From Arenimonas terrae (lineage in GTDB: Bacteria > Pseudomonadota > Gammaproteobacteria > Xanthomonadales > Xanthomonadaceae): a stretch of DNA of 64,000 bases. Below are positions 22,213 to 33,400 of the stretch, piece after piece. The DNA is taken from positions 61,743 through 125,742 of the forward strand of contig NZ_SMDR01000002.1 in NCBI RefSeq assembly GCF_006265115.1, read 5' to 3'. Position 1 is the first letter of the stretch. The number at the start of each line of letters is the position of its first letter. The translations under genes and the position numbers were made by a program. The notes beneath the pieces are model-generated. The model was not told the origin of the DNA. It was given only the letters and a program-made list of their open reading frames with translations, and made no database searches.

Positions 22213-23082
22213 TCAGCGATCGCGCAGCGCCCGGTGCAGCGGCGATGCGTCCACGCCCTCGGCCACCCAGGCGCGACTGCCCGGGGGCAGCTGCACGAGG
22301 GCGGCCTCGGCGTCGGCGCGCGTGCCGAAGCGCGCGAAGCAGCCACCGCCGGTGCCGGTCAGGGCCGAAGGACCGAGCCGCGACAACCGCTGCAGGAGGG
22401 CCTCGACGGCTTCCGAGCGGCGACGCAGCACCGGCTCGAAGGCATTGCCGAGCACGGAGCCAGAAACGAAGTCGCGTATTGTCGCCGCGGGCGCATCCCG
22501 GGTCAATTCAGGCGCTTGGAAAAGTTCGGCGGTGGGCACGGAAACCCCGGAGTCCACCAGCAGGTACCAGGCCGGCGGCAGGGCGACCGGCGTCAGCTCC
22601 TCCCCGACCCCCTCGGCCCAGGCACTGCGGCCGCGGACGAAGACCGGAACGTCGGCGCCCACGCGCAGGCCCAGCGCGGCCAGCGCGTCCTCGTCCAGGC
22701 CGGCCTTCCAGAGCCGGTTCAGGACCACCAGCACCGTCGCGGCATCCGAGGAGCCGCCGCCGAAGCCGCCGCCCAACGGAATGTTCTTTTCGACGACGAT
22801 ATCCGCACCTTGACCTATTTTGGCGACCGATTGCAGCAGCTTTGCGGCGCGAACCACCAGATCATCGGCTTCGGCCACTCCATATATAGGGTCCCCGGGG
22901 CGGTGGATGCGGCCATCGTCCCGGAGGCGCAGCCGGACCCGGTCGCCCCAGTCCAGCAGCTGGAAGACGGTCTGCAGCCGGTGGTAGCCGTCGGGGCGGC
23001 GGCCGAGGATGCGCAGGAAAAGGTTGAGCTTGGCCGGTGCCGGCCAGACGCTCCAGCCGTCGGCGCCCTCGCCGGCGCTCAT
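22213..23082 (-). CDS. ispE: 4-diphosphocytidyl-2-C-methyl-D-erythritol kinase
   Basis: This GHMP kinase of the MEP isoprenoid pathway phosphorylates CDP-methylerythritol. The ATG at 23082 gives a 289-residue protein starting [20 protein letters not shown], close to the family length. The ATP-binding glycine-rich loop [14 protein letters not shown] is at residues 102-115. The start overlaps the lolB stop by 4 bp (ATGA), so the two are translationally coupled. Dxs, the first enzyme of the same pathway, is encoded at 61430-63331. Confidence 0.96.
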   Translation of the reverse strand: MSAGEGADGWSVWPAPAKLNLFLRILGRRPDGYHRLQTVFQLLDWGDRVRLRLRDDGRIHRPGDPIYGVAEADDLVVRAAKLLQSVAKIGQGADIVVEKNIPLGGGFGGGSSDAATVLVVLNRLWKAGLDEDALAALGLRVGADVPVFVRGRSAWAEGVGEELTPVALPPAWYLLVDSGVSVPTAELFQAPELTRDAPAATIRDFVSGSVLGNAFEPVLRRRSEAVEALLQRLSRLGPSALTGTGGGCFARFGTRADAEAALVQLPPGSRAWVAEGVDASPLHRALRDR

Positions 23083-23675
23083 TGGCCCCAGGACTCGACC
23101 ACCAGGCGCACGCTGGTTTCCGCGTCCAGGCGCGCGAACACCCGGCGCGGCCGGACCGGCTCGCCGCCGCCCCACTCCCGGTACTCCACCGTCCAGCCCT
23201 GCTGGCCGATCAGGGCCGGCAGGCCGTCGGGTCCGAATTCGATCTGCGCCGGCCCCGTGGCCCGGCCGCCCCGGGCCCAGGCAGCCAACGCCGCCACGGG
23301 AATCCGCCAACCGGTCGCCTCCTGCAGCAGCTCCTCGGCGTCGTCACCCCGGCGCGGACCGCCCTCGAGGCCATCGAGCACGACCTCGCCGCCCTGGCTC
23401 ACCAGGGTCCAGCTCTTGCCGGTCACCGGGGCCGACAGCCGGATCTCGAAATCCGCACCGCGCTGCCGCCACACGATCCGGCCGCTGCCGCCTTCGCCGC
23501 GCGCGCTGACCGCCAGCCGCCCGCTCATCGTCCAGTCCGCCTCCGCGGCCAGGTCGGCCTCGCGCGCCGACTGCGCCGACAGCAGGTCGGATTCGCTGCC
23601 GCCGGTGCGCACCGGCACCGGTGCGCAGGCCACGACGCCCGCCAGCAGGGCCAGCACGCCAAACTTGCGGATCAT
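23079..23675 (-). CDS. lolB: Outer-membrane lipoprotein LolB
   Basis: LolB accepts lipoproteins from periplasmic LolA and inserts them in the outer membrane. The protein has 198 residues with a lipoprotein signal peptide ([17 protein letters not shown], acylated Cys17), and the mature part has the LolB pattern ([22 protein letters not shown]). It is the middle gene of three overlapping ones (TPR gene-lolB-ispE, each overlapping by 4 bp). The hemA-lolB-ispE neighbourhood is conserved. Confidence 0.93.
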   Translation of the reverse strand: MIRKFGVLALLAGVVACAPVPVRTGGSESDLLSAQSAREADLAAEADWTMSGRLAVSARGEGGSGRIVWRQRGADFEIRLSAPVTGKSWTLVSQGGEVVLDGLEGGPRRGDDAEELLQEATGWRIPVAALAAWARGGRATGPAQIEFGPDGLPALIGQQGWTVEYREWGGGEPVRPRRVFARLDAETSVRLVVESWGQ

Positions 23676-25330
23676 GGCTTGAACTTCTCCATCGCGCGCC
23701 GCAGCGCCGGGTTGTCAGCGTCGACTTCGGCACCGGCAAGCCAGACCGCGCGCGCCTCGTCGCGGCGGCCGCTGGTCCAAAGCACCTCGCCAAGGTGCGC
23801 GGCGATCTCGGGATCCTTGAGCCGGGCCCAGGCGCGCTGCAGCAGCTCGAGCGCCCGCTCCGTGCGTCCGAGGTTGAAATTCACCCAGCCCAGGCTGTCG
23901 ATCACCGGGGCCGACTCGGGCGCGAGCGCGTAGGCGCGCTCGACGTAGGGCAAGGCTTCGGCGAAGCGGCCGGTGCGGTCGGCCAGGGTGTAGCCGTAGG
24001 CATTGAGCGCCTGCGCGTCCTCAGGGTTTTCGTCGATGATGCGACGCAGGTCGGCGAGGGCCGCCTCCACGCGGTCGCCGCGCTCGTGCAGCATGGCGCG
24101 GGCGTAGAGCATCACCGGATCGTCTTCGAACACCTTCAGGCCCTTGTCGATGGCCGTCAGGGCCTCGTCGGGACGCTGACGGCGCTCAAGCAGTTCGGAC
24201 TCGAACAGGTAGCTGTCGCGCTGGCGCTCGCCGTCGGCGGATTCGTCGGCCTGCAGCTCGTGCAGCAGGTCCAGCGCGTCGGCCGTGCGATCCAACTGGT
24301 CGAGCGCGCGGGCACGGCGCAGCATCGCCGTGTCGTGGCCGGCGCCGCGGGGGATGCCGGCATACCAGCGCTCCGCGTCGTCCCAGTGTTCCAGCGCCTC
24401 GGCGAGATGGCCCAGCAGCAGGCGGCGCGACGGCGACGGGGCTGCAGCCAGGCCTTCGACTTCGCGGTAGAGCGCCAGCAGCCCCGCCGGATCTTCGGCA
24501 GCGACCAGCCACGCGGCGCGCTGGCCATAGGTGCCGTCGTCCTGCGGCGCGGTCGCCAGCAGCGCGGCGGCCTCCCTGAATGCACCGAGCCGGGCCAGCT
24601 CGCCCGCAGTCGGGCGGCGAAGCTCGTCAGGCAGGTCATCGGCGTCGCCGAGGGCCTGCAGGGCGGCGCGCGCGCCGGCGTCATCGCCGGCTTCGCGCAG
24701 GCGCGATGCGCGCAGCAGGCGCGCGCGCGGATCGTCGGGGAAACGCGCGAGCCCGGCCTCGACGATCTGGTCCGACAGCGGCCGGTCGTCCAGCCGGCGC
24801 GCCAGGCCGGCGAACTGCAGCCAGCTCGACAGCGTCGACGGCAGCAGCGCCTCCTGGTGGATGCTGCGGGCGACGCCGCGGGCAATGACCGCCTCGTCGC
24901 CGCGGGCCTGGGCCATCACCGCCAGCAGGGCCTGGAACCCTTCGTCGCCCGGCGCCGAAAGCAGTTCGCGCACCTCCTGCATCGCCTGTTCGTGCCCCCC
25001 CTGGCGCATGGCCAGGGACAGCGCTGCCGCCCGCATCGACAGCGAGTCCGGCGCCAGGGCGCGCCAGCGCGCGAGGGCGCGCTCGGCCATCGCCGGCTGC
25101 TCGGCCAACACCGCCACGCGGGTGGCGCGCTCGGCCAGGCCGGCGTCCGGCGAGACCTGGGCAGCCAGCAGGTAATAGCGGGCGGCGGCCTTCAGATTGC
25201 CTTCCTGCAGCGCGAATTCGCCGGCCATCACGTCGCCGATCGGCGGCGGCAGCGCGGCGGCGCCCGGCCCGGCGAACACCAGCAGCATCGGGAACAACAG
25301 AGCGGACCAGGAGCGGGGGCGCCAGTTCAT
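23672..25330 (-). CDS. TPR-repeat protein with signal peptide
   Basis: A 552-residue protein of several tetratricopeptide repeats, probably periplasmic. The ATG at 25330 gives a clear signal peptide (MNWRPRSWSALLFPMLLVFAGPGAAA); a longer GTG-started version (25375) is less likely. TPR signatures are clearest in the last 200 residues (DPVMLYARAMLHERGDRVEAAL, NAYGYTLADRTGRFAEAL). It overlaps lolB by 4 bp and diverges from hemA with 101 bp between starts. TPR proteins here are common in Xanthomonadales, probably scaffolding envelope assembly, but the substrate is unknown. Confidence 0.85.
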   Translation of the reverse strand: MNWRPRSWSALLFPMLLVFAGPGAAALPPPIGDVMAGEFALQEGNLKAAARYYLLAAQVSPDAGLAERATRVAVLAEQPAMAERALARWRALAPDSLSMRAAALSLAMRQGGHEQAMQEVRELLSAPGDEGFQALLAVMAQARGDEAVIARGVARSIHQEALLPSTLSSWLQFAGLARRLDDRPLSDQIVEAGLARFPDDPRARLLRASRLREAGDDAGARAALQALGDADDLPDELRRPTAGELARLGAFREAAALLATAPQDDGTYGQRAAWLVAAEDPAGLLALYREVEGLAAAPSPSRRLLLGHLAEALEHWDDAERWYAGIPRGAGHDTAMLRRARALDQLDRTADALDLLHELQADESADGERQRDSYLFESELLERRQRPDEALTAIDKGLKVFEDDPVMLYARAMLHERGDRVEAALADLRRIIDENPEDAQALNAYGYTLADRTGRFAEALPYVERAYALAPESAPVIDSLGWVNFNLGRTERALELLQRAWARLKDPEIAAHLGEVLWTSGRRDEARAVWLAGAEVDADNPALRRAMEKFKP

Positions 25331-25431
25331 GGGGGTGATTGCGGCCTTGGGGCTAGAATATGGGCCGGATTCCACTCAGAGAGCCCAGCCGGCGAAAGCT
25401 TAGCGCACCCCGCGTGCACGCTGCCCCCACC

Positions 25432-26703
25432 ATGCCCCTGCTCGCCCTAGGACTGAACCACCAGACCGCCCCGCTCGCCCTGCGCGAACGGGTGGCGCTC
25501 GACGCCGGCCAACTGCCGGCGGCGCTGGACGGGCTGGGCGCGGTTCCGGGCGTCGAGGAAGCCGCACTGCTCTCGACCTGCAACCGCACCGAGATCTACG
25601 CCCAGGTCGCCGACGGCCGGGAAGCCGCGGTCGCCGAATGGCTGGCCCGCCACCACGGCCTGGCGCCCGAGACGCTGTCGGCCTACCTGTACCAGCACAC
25701 CGGCGAAGATGCGGTGCGGCACCTGTTCCGGGTCGCCACCGGCCTGGATTCGCTGGTGCTGGGCGAACCGCAGATCCTGGGCCAGGTGAAGGAAGCCTGG
25801 CAGGCCGCGCGCAGCCAGCAGCGCCTGCGCACGCCGCTGGACCGCCTGTTCCAGCAGAGTTTTTCGGTCGCCAAGCGCGTGCGCACCGACACCCGCATCG
25901 GCGCGCATCCGGTTTCGGTGGCCTATGCCGCGGTGCGGCTGGCGCGCCAGGTGTTCAGCGAACTCGACCGCGCCACCGTGCTGCTGGTCGGCGCCGGCGA
26001 CACCATCGAACTGGCCGCGCGCCACCTGGTGGACGCGAAGGCCAAGCGCCTGCTGGTCGCCAACCGCACGCTCGAACATGCCCAGGCCCTGGCCAGCCGC
26101 CACGGCGGCTACGCGCTGCCGCTGTCGGAACTCGAGCGTCACCTGCCCGAAGCCGACATCGTCATCACCGCCACTGCCAGCCGCGAACCGATCCTGCGCC
26201 GGGCCGCGGTGCAGGCGGCGCTGAAGGCGCGCAAGCACCGGCCGATGTTCCTGCTCGATCTCGCCGTGCCGCGCGACATCGAGGCCAGCGTGTCCGAGCT
26301 GGCCGACGTCTACCTCTACACCGTCGACGACCTCGAGCAGGTGATCGAGGAGAACCGCGCCTCGCGCCGCGAAGCGGCCGAGCAGGCACAGGCGATCATC
26401 GACCTGCAGGTCGAGCACTTCATGGCCTGGTGGCGCGCCCAGGGCCGGCAGGATGCGCTGAAGGTGCTGCGCAGCCGCGGCGAAGCCGCGCGCGAGGACG
26501 CCCTGGCCCGCGCCCGCGAGCAGCTCGCCGCCGGCAAGGCGCCCGACGAGGTGCTGGCCCTGCTCGCCCACCAGCTCACCAACAAGCTGCTGCACGCGCC
26601 CAGCAGCGCACTGCGCCAAGCCGCGCTCGACGGCGACCTGGACCTGCTGCGCGCCGCCGAACGCCTCTACGACGACCGCGATGACACCCAGCCTGCGCCG
26701 TAA
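25432..26703 (+). CDS. hemA: Glutamyl-tRNA reductase
   Basis: This is the first enzyme of the C5 haem pathway, reducing glutamyl-tRNA to glutamate-1-semialdehyde with NADPH. The ATG at 25432 gives 423 residues starting [19 protein letters not shown], the family N-terminus. The catalytic cysteine is Cys50 in STCNRTE, and the NADPH-binding [16 protein letters not shown] follows in the middle of the protein. The 3' end overlaps prfA by 23 bp, as in many gammaproteobacteria. Confidence 0.97.
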   Translation: MPLLALGLNHQTAPLALRERVALDAGQLPAALDGLGAVPGVEEAALLSTCNRTEIYAQVADGREAAVAEWLARHHGLAPETLSAYLYQHTGEDAVRHLFRVATGLDSLVLGEPQILGQVKEAWQAARSQQRLRTPLDRLFQQSFSVAKRVRTDTRIGAHPVSVAYAAVRLARQVFSELDRATVLLVGAGDTIELAARHLVDAKAKRLLVANRTLEHAQALASRHGGYALPLSELERHLPEADIVITATASREPILRRAAVQAALKARKHRPMFLLDLAVPRDIEASVSELADVYLYTVDDLEQVIEENRASRREAAEQAQAIIDLQVEHFMAWWRAQGRQDALKVLRSRGEAAREDALARAREQLAAGKAPDEVLALLAHQLTNKLLHAPSSALRQAALDGDLDLLRAAERLYDDRDDTQPAP

Positions 26704-27766
26704 ACTCGAAGTCCTGGCCGAACGCCACGAGGAAGTCGGCCGCCTGCTGGCCGATCCGGCCGTGCTCGCCGACAACACGAAGTTCCGCGCGCTGTCGAAG
26801 GAATACGCCCAGCTCGAGCCGGTCGCCGCCGGCCTGGCCGCCTGGTCGCAGGCGCAGCGCGACCTGCAGGCCGCCGAGGCGATGCGCACCGACCCCGAGC
26901 TGCGCGAACTGGCTGAAGAGGAAATTCCCGCCGCCCAGCAGCGCCTGGCCGCGCTCGACGGCGCCCTGGCCCTGCTGCTGGTGCCCAAGGACCCGCGCGA
27001 CGAGGCCAACCTGTTCCTGGAAGTGCGCGCCGGCACCGGCGGCGACGAAGCCGCGATCTTCGCCGGCGACCTGTTCCGCATGTACGCACGTTATGCCGAA
27101 CGCAAGCGCTGGAGCGTCGAGATCGTCTCGGCCAGCGAGGGCGAACACGGTGGCTACAAGGAGATCGTCGCCCGGATCGAGGGCCGCGGCGCGTATTCGA
27201 GGCTCAAGTTCGAATCCGGCACCCACCGCGTGCAGCGCGTACCCGCCACCGAATCGCAGGGCCGCATCCACACCTCGGCGGCGACCGTGGCCATCCTTCC
27301 CGAGCTCGACGACATCGACGAGATCGAGATCCGCGACGCCGACCTCAAGGTCGACACCTTCCGCGCCTCCGGCGCCGGCGGCCAGCACGTCAACAAGACC
27401 GATTCGGCGATCCGCATCACCCACCTGCCCTCCGGTCTGGTGGTGGAATGCCAGGACGAACGCAGCCAGCACAAGAACCGCGCCCGCGCGCTGTCCCTGC
27501 TCAAGGCCAAGCTGCTCGACGAGGAGCGCGCCAAGCAGGCCGCGACCCAGGCCGCCTCGCGCCGCCTGCAGGTCGGCAGCGGCGACCGCAGCCAGCGCAT
27601 CCGCACCTACAACTTCCCGCAGGGCCGCATCACCGACCACCGCGTCGACGGCTTGACCCTGTACGCGCTGCCGCAGGTCCTCGACGGCGACCTGGATGAT
27701 CTGGTCGAACGCCTCACCCGCGAACACCAGGCCGACGAACTGAAGCTGCTGACGGAGGCCGCATGA
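26681..27766 (+). CDS. prfA: Peptide chain release factor 1
   Basis: RF1 recognises UAA and UAG and triggers peptide release. It has 361 residues, the normal length. The PxT anticodon-like motif appears as PAT in [14 protein letters not shown], and the catalytic GGQ as [14 protein letters not shown] at about residue 233. It overlaps the hemA end by 23 bp. The next gene is moaB rather than the methyltransferase gene prmC that often follows prfA. Confidence 0.97.
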   Translation: MTPSLRRKLEVLAERHEEVGRLLADPAVLADNTKFRALSKEYAQLEPVAAGLAAWSQAQRDLQAAEAMRTDPELRELAEEEIPAAQQRLAALDGALALLLVPKDPRDEANLFLEVRAGTGGDEAAIFAGDLFRMYARYAERKRWSVEIVSASEGEHGGYKEIVARIEGRGAYSRLKFESGTHRVQRVPATESQGRIHTSAATVAILPELDDIDEIEIRDADLKVDTFRASGAGGQHVNKTDSAIRITHLPSGLVVECQDERSQHKNRARALSLLKAKLLDEERAKQAATQAASRRLQVGSGDRSQRIRTYNFPQGRITDHRVDGLTLYALPQVLDGDLDDLVERLTREHQADELKLLTEAA

Positions 27767-28284
27767 GCGCCGGAAAACAATTCGTGCCGCTGGCCCTGTG
27801 CGTGCTGACCGTGTCCGACACCCGCACCACGGCCGACGACAGCTCGGGCGACTACCTGGTCGCCGCGCTGCAGGCCGAGGGCCACCGCCTGCACGAACGC
27901 GCCATCGTGCGCGACGACAAGTACGCCCTGCGCGCCCTCGTCTCGCGCTGGATCGCCGACGAGGCCGTGCACGGCATCCTGGTCACCGGCGGCACCGGCT
28001 TCACCGGCCGCGATTCGACGCCGGAAGCGCTGATGCCGCTGCTGGACAAGGAAATGCCCGGCTTCGGGGAAATGTTCCGCGTGCTCAGCTTCGACGAGAT
28101 CGGCACCAGCACCCTGCAGTCGCGCGCCTTCGCCGGCCTCGCCAACGCCACCTTCCTGTTCGCCCTGCCCGGTTCGACCTCGGCCTGCCGCACCGGCTGG
28201 GAAAAGCTCATCCGTGCCCAGCTCGACGCCCGCACCACGCCCTGCAACCTCGCCAACCTGCGGCCGCGCCTGCGCGAAAGCTGA
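27763..28284 (+). CDS. moaB: Molybdenum cofactor biosynthesis protein B
   Basis: MoaB/Mog-family protein, associated with adenylation of molybdopterin. It has 173 residues. The family motif [14 protein letters not shown] is present along with VTGGTG, and a C-terminal [18 protein letters not shown] segment. The start overlaps the prfA stop by 4 bp (ATGA), so it is in the hemA-prfA unit. No other molybdenum genes are in the window. Confidence 0.93.
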   Translation: MSAGKQFVPLALCVLTVSDTRTTADDSSGDYLVAALQAEGHRLHERAIVRDDKYALRALVSRWIADEAVHGILVTGGTGFTGRDSTPEALMPLLDKEMPGFGEMFRVLSFDEIGTSTLQSRAFAGLANATFLFALPGSTSACRTGWEKLIRAQLDARTTPCNLANLRPRLRES

Positions 28285-28330
28285 TCCGCGTTTCGCGTTT
28301 GCTCGTTCGGACGCGGGATCGATCCGGTGA

Positions 28331-28384
28331 CAGGGACGTCGCCGATGAGCCTCCATGGACGGATTCACGGCGTGTCCGGGAAAG
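28331..28384. repeat. Degraded copy of the dispersed palindromic repeat
   Basis: This stretch matches the right half of the element at 58385-58441 (CAGGGACGT... then AGCCTNCATGGACG, then ATTCACGGCGTN-CCGG), but the left arm and the TTCGAA hairpin are lost or changed. It lies between moaB and ppk2. Small false reading frames starting MDGFTA or SLHGRIHG arise from it. Confidence 0.6.
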
Positions 28385-28489
28385 GCCCCTCGATTGACGG
28401 CTTTGCCTGGACAGGCGGACCGGCGTTTCGATGTGCCGAAACGACCCGGATGTGGCAGGGTAAGCACAGCCCACCGGGGGAGTTCAGGC

Positions 28490-29266
28490 ATGGCCAAGCT
28501 CAAGCGCAAGGACTACGAGGAAGAGCTGGAAAAACTCCAGGTCGAACTGAACGTCATGGCGCGCTGGCTCCAGCACACCGGCAAGCGCATCGTCGTCTTG
28601 TTCGAAGGCCGCGACACCGCCGGCAAGGGCGGCGCCATCAGCGCCATCGCCGACTGCCTCAGCCCGCGCCAGTGCCACGTCATCGCGCTGTCGAAGCCGA
28701 CTGAACGCGAAGCCGGGCAGTGGTACTTCCAGCGCTACGTGCCGCACCTGCCCTCGGCCGGCGAAATAAGCCTGTTCGATCGCAGCTGGTACAACCGCGC
28801 CGGCGTCGAGAAGGTGATGGGTTTCGCCACCGCGGCCCAGGTCGCGGCCTTCCTGAAGCAGGCGCCGGTGTTCGAACGCCAGCTGGTGGACGACGGCATC
28901 CTGCTGTTCAAGTACTGGCTGGCGGTGGACCAGGACAAGCAGGAAGAGCGCTTCGCGGAGCGCCTGCTCGACCCGGTCAAACGCTGGAAACTCTCGCCCA
29001 TCGACGTCAAGGCGCGCGAGAAGTACGCCGACTACGGCCGCGCCCGCGACGCCATGTTCAGGGCCACCCACCACCGCTGGGCGCCCTGGCACGTGGTCGA
29101 CTTCAACGACCAGAAGCGCGGCCGCCTGAACCTGATCCGGCACCTGCTCGACCAGCTGCCCGACTGCGCCGTGCCCGAACCGCAGATCCAGTTCCCGCCG
29201 CTCAAGGGCAAACCCGGCAAGGAGCGCTACGCCGGGCCGGTGAAACCCATCAAGGGCCGCTACTGA
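28490..29266 (+). CDS. ppk2: Polyphosphate kinase 2
   Basis: PPK2 enzymes interconvert polyphosphate and nucleoside di- and triphosphates; the class-I type prefers making NTP from polyphosphate. The ATG at 28490 (preceded by GGGGGAG) gives 258 residues starting MAKLKRKDYEEELEKLQVEL. The Walker A motif EGRDTAGKGG is at residues 39-48 and the Walker B region ISLFDRSWYNR at 93-103. A 45-codon upstream extension comes from the repeat and is rejected. It stands alone after the repeat-containing gap. Confidence 0.94.
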   Translation: MAKLKRKDYEEELEKLQVELNVMARWLQHTGKRIVVLFEGRDTAGKGGAISAIADCLSPRQCHVIALSKPTEREAGQWYFQRYVPHLPSAGEISLFDRSWYNRAGVEKVMGFATAAQVAAFLKQAPVFERQLVDDGILLFKYWLAVDQDKQEERFAERLLDPVKRWKLSPIDVKAREKYADYGRARDAMFRATHHRWAPWHVVDFNDQKRGRLNLIRHLLDQLPDCAVPEPQIQFPPLKGKPGKERYAGPVKPIKGRY

Positions 29267-29293
29267 ACCTGCGGCCCGAAGCGGCGCGCTGAC

Positions 29294-30391
29294 TCAGCGC
29301 TCGCCACGCGCCACGCCCGGCACCGAGGCCACGGCGCGGTTGGCCACCGTGACCCGCTGGCCGACCTGCAGCCGCTCGCCGCCGCGCACCACCAGGCGAT
29401 CGCCGGCCATCACTTCACCCTGCACCTCGACCAGCTCGCCTCGGCTGGCGCCTGTCTGCACCGAGATCCGCTGGGTGCGATCGTCGGCGCCGACCTTGAC
29501 CACGAAGGCGCCCTCCTTGCGCAGCAGCAGCGCGTCGCGCGGCACCGCCACCGCGGCGCGCGGCGCGGCGCTGGGCAGGGCCACCTGCACCGCGGCGCCG
29601 ATCGGCCAGTCGCCGGCCGGCAGTGCAACGCGCACCTCGAGCTGGCGCGAGGCCTGGTCGCCCAGCGGCACCACGCTGCGCAGGCGCGCCTGCACCAGGC
29701 GGTCGTCCCAGCGCACCGACACCGGCAGGCCGGCCTTGAGCTGCGCGGCCAGCGCCACCGGCGCGCGTGCGCTCACCTCCAGCGAACCGGTGTTGACCAG
29801 GCGCAGAACCGGCGCGCCGACGCCGACGAATTCGCCGGCCTGCACGAAGCGCTCGGCCACCACGCCGTCGAAGGGCGCGTGCACCACGGCGTAGTCGCGC
29901 TGCTGGCGGGTCTGGGCGAGCGTGACCTTGGCGCGGGCCAGGTCCTGCTCGAGCACCTGGCGCTCGGAGCGCGTCAGGTCGAGCTGGGTGGCGGCGATGG
30001 TGTTCTGCCGGGCCAGTTCGATGTAGCGCTGCTCCTGCTTGCGCGCGTAGTCGAGCTGGGCCTCGATGCGGCGCACGTTGGCGACGTCGTCCTGCTCCTT
30101 CAGGCGCAGCATGCTGTCGTCGAGGCGGGCGATCACGGCGCCGCGCTTGAGCTCGGTGCCGACCTCGGCGACCTGCACCACGCGGCCCGCGAGTTCGGAG
30201 GCCACGCGCGAATCCTCGCGGCTCACCACGCCACCCGGCGACCACAGCACCGGCGCGAACTGGGCGCGCTCGGCCAGCGCGGTCTGCACCGGCGCCGGCG
30301 GCGGGCCGTCGGGCGCCGCGGCATCCTGCGCCTGCACCAGGCCGGCGGCAACCACGAGGGCGAGCATCGAGAGCGACGTGCGAAGTTTCAT
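29294..30391 (-). CDS. RND efflux membrane fusion (adaptor) protein
   Basis: Periplasmic adaptor of an RND efflux pump. The ATG at 30391 gives 365 residues with an N-terminal signal peptide (MKLRTSLSMLALVVAAGLVQA), a lipoyl-like half (ELAGRVVQVAEVGTELKRGAVIARLDD), an alpha-helical hairpin (DARKQEQRYIELARQNTI and neighbouring coiled segments), and the second lipoyl half (YAVVHAPFDGVVAERFVQAGEFVGVGAPV). It lies 11 bp downstream of the pump gene. The order pump-then-adaptor is the reverse of the commoner arrangement. No outer-membrane channel gene is adjacent. Confidence 0.9.
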   Translation of the reverse strand: MKLRTSLSMLALVVAAGLVQAQDAAAPDGPPPAPVQTALAERAQFAPVLWSPGGVVSREDSRVASELAGRVVQVAEVGTELKRGAVIARLDDSMLRLKEQDDVANVRRIEAQLDYARKQEQRYIELARQNTIAATQLDLTRSERQVLEQDLARAKVTLAQTRQQRDYAVVHAPFDGVVAERFVQAGEFVGVGAPVLRLVNTGSLEVSARAPVALAAQLKAGLPVSVRWDDRLVQARLRSVVPLGDQASRQLEVRVALPAGDWPIGAAVQVALPSAAPRAAVAVPRDALLLRKEGAFVVKVGADDRTQRISVQTGASRGELVEVQGEVMAGDRLVVRGGERLQVGQRVTVANRAVASVPGVARGER

Positions 30392-30402
30392 GGGGGTACT
30401 CC

Positions 30403-33400
30403 TCAGGCCGCGGCCGGCAGGGCCGGGCGCGGGCGACGCAGGGACAGGGGTTTGAGTTCGGCCGACAGGCGCAGCAGCGCCGGCATCAGCACCAGGGTGA
30501 AGACCAGGGACAGGCCGACGCCGCCGACGGTGACCGCGGCCAGGCCGCGGTAGATCACGCTGCCGGGACCGGGATTGAGCGCCATCGGCAGCGCGCCGAC
30601 CACGCCGGTGAGCGCGCCGATCAGGATCGGCCGCAGGCGCTGCGCCAGGGCCTGCGCGACCGCGTCGTGGATACCCAGGCCCTCGGATTCGGCCACGCGC
30701 GTCTGCGCGACCAGCAGGATGGCGTTGTTGATGACCATGCCCAGCAGCATGATGAAGCCGATCATCGACAGCAGGTCCAGCGACTGCGTGGTGAACAGCC
30801 CCAGCGCACGCAGGCCCAGCACGCCGCCGAACACCGCCATCGGCAGCGCCAGCATCACGAACAGGCTGTCGCGCAGCGAGCGGAACATCGCCGCCATCAG
30901 CATGAACAGCACGCCGAGAGCGAGACCGAAGTTGCCGGCCATCGTCGAGATCACCGCGTCCAGGCGGTCGGCGCTGCCGGACACGCGCACGCCGCCGCCT
31001 TCCGGCAGCCACTCGCGCAGCTGCGGCACCACGTCGCCCTCGACCTTGGCCAGCGCTTCCTCCAGCGACATCGTCACCGGTGGGTCCACGGTCAGGGTCA
31101 CGGTGCGGCGGCGGTCGACGCGACGCAGCTGGTTCGGGCTCAGCGTCACCTCGACATTGGCCAGGTCGCCCAGCGGCACCACGCCGGCCAGCGGCGTGAC
31201 GACGGCGGTGCTCACCAGCGCGTCGGGCGCCACCGGTTCCGGCGTGCCCAGGATGATCGGCATGCGCCGGTCGCCGTCGAAATGTTCGCCCAGCCACATG
31301 CCCTCGCCCACCGCGCGGATCACCGTGCCGAGCTCGCTGCGGTTCCAGCCGGCCTCGGCCAGCCGGCGGTCGTTGGCCAGGATGCGCAGCTCCGGGCTGA
31401 CCGCGTCGGCTTCCGGGAAGGCCTGCACGTTGGCGCCCGGGAAGTGCTTCTGCAGCAGCTCGCGACCCTGCCCGGCGACCCGCGCCAGCGCCTCGGTGTC
31501 GCCGCTCTGCAGGTGGATCTGGATCGCCCGCGCCGAGCCGCCGAAGCCGCCGAACAGGTCGCCTTCGGTGGCGAAGGCGCGGGTATCGGGGAAACCGACC
31601 ACCACCTCGTCGCGCACGATGCGCTCGAGCTCGCCGATGCGCGACTCGTCCTCGACGCGTGCGCCGATGGTGCCGCCGCCCGGCCACAGCAGCAGGTACC
31701 AGTTCTTGAGCTTCGGCTCCTTCTCGCCGGCCATGTAGGGCGCCATGCGCTCGCGGATCACCTCGCCCATCTCGGCGTCCACCACCGCCGGCGTCATGCC
31801 GGGAGGGAAGCTGAAGAAGGCGTCGATGGCGGCGCGCTTGACCGGCGGCAGGTAGTCCAGGCGCGGCACCAGCAGCCAGGCGCCGAGCGCCGGCAGCAGC
31901 ACCAGGCCCAGTATCCAGCCGACCTGCTTGCGGCGCGTGTCGGTCCAGCGCATCAATAGCGCCGTGGCGCGCGGATAGGCCGACTCGTTCAGCGAGGCCA
32001 GCTTCTTGCCCTTGAGCCAGCCGCCGGCCGCCGCCGGCAGCACGGTGATGGCGACCAGCAGCGAGATCGCGACCGCGATCGAGATCGTCAGCGCCAGGTC
32101 GGAGAACAGCTGGCCCTCGACGTCCTCGATGAACAGCACCGGCAGGAACACCGCGATGGTGGTCAGCGTGGACGCCAACAGGGCGCCGCCGACCTGGTGG
32201 GTGCCGATGCGCGCCGCCTCCTCCGGCAGTTTCCCGCCCTCGCGCAGCCGCACGATGTTCTCGGCCACCACCACCGCCGCGTCCATCACCATGCCCACGG
32301 CGAAGGCCAGGCCCGCCAGCGAGATCACGTTGAGGCTGCGGCCGCTGAGGTCGAGCACGATGAAGGTGGCCAGCAGCGAGATCGGGATCGCGCTGGCGAT
32401 CAGCAGGGTGGCGCGGGCATCGCGCAGGAACCACCACAGGCAGCCCACCGCCAGCAGCACGCCGGCGCCGAGATTGCCCGACAACAGGTTGATCGCACGG
32501 TTGATGAACAGCGAGGCGTCGAAGCTCTGCTCTATGCCCAGGCCGCGCTCGGCCAGCACGGTGCCCCGCAGCTCGGCGACCACCTGTTTGACCTCGGTCA
32601 GCGTCGCCAGCACGTTGGCGCCGCTCTCGCGCACCACGCGCAGGCCGATCGCCGGGTTGCCGTTCTGGTAGCTGAAGAAGCGTTGCTCCGGACGCTTGAG
32701 GCTGACCGTGGCGACATCGCCCAGGCGCACCGGCTGGCCGTCGCGCCAGGCGAGGATCAGGTTGCCCAGGTCTTCCGGCGCGTAGCGGCCGGCGAAACGC
32801 AGTACGTACTGGCGGCGGCCGTCCTCGACGGCGCCGCCGGACACGTCGTTGGCGCGCGCGGCGAGCGCGGCCACTTCCGGGATGGTGACGCCCAGGGCCG
32901 CGGCGCGCGCCAGGTCCAGGTCGATGCGCAGTTCTTCCTGCGGCCCGCCGTTGACTTCGACGCCGGCCACGCCAGGCACCGCCTCGATGCGCGGCACCAC
33001 CTGTTCTTCGATGAAGCGCCGGTAGTCGCCGATGTCGCCTTCGGTGCCCGGCAGCAGCTGCACGAAGAAGAAGCTCAGCGAGGTGTTGGAATCCTGTGCG
33101 CCCAGTTCCACCACCGGCGGGCTGGCATCGCGCGGCAGCGGCGGCACGCGGTTCAGGCGGCCCAGCACTTCCACCAGCATGGCGCGCATGTCGGTGCCGA
33201 CGGCAAAGGTCAGGTTGATGAAGGAACCACCGGCGTTGGCGTTGCCGTCCATCTGTTCCAGGCCCGGGATGCCCTGCAGCACGGCTTCCTGCGGCTCCAG
33301 AAGTTCGGACTCGACTTCCTGGGGGGAGGCGGCGCGCCAGCCGGTCTGGATCGACAGTTGGGGGCGTTCGATGTCGGGGAAGAGCTGAAGCGGCAATCCG

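Noticed and set aside
22046-22346. Extension of prs by 100 codons upstream
   Set aside because: It passes through tRNA-Gln, and PRPP synthetases start close to MSKQNLLVF.
28273-28297. CGCGAAA/TTTCGCG inverted repeat at the end of moaB as a terminator
   Set aside because: The stem is 7 bp with an 11-nt loop, overlaps the stop codon and has no U-run, so it is not convincing.
28355-28490. In-frame N-terminal extension of PPK2 from the MDGFTA start
   Set aside because: It comes from the palindromic repeat upstream; the same MDGFTA-type peptide arises at another copy of the repeat, and PPK2 proteins start near MAKLKRKDY.
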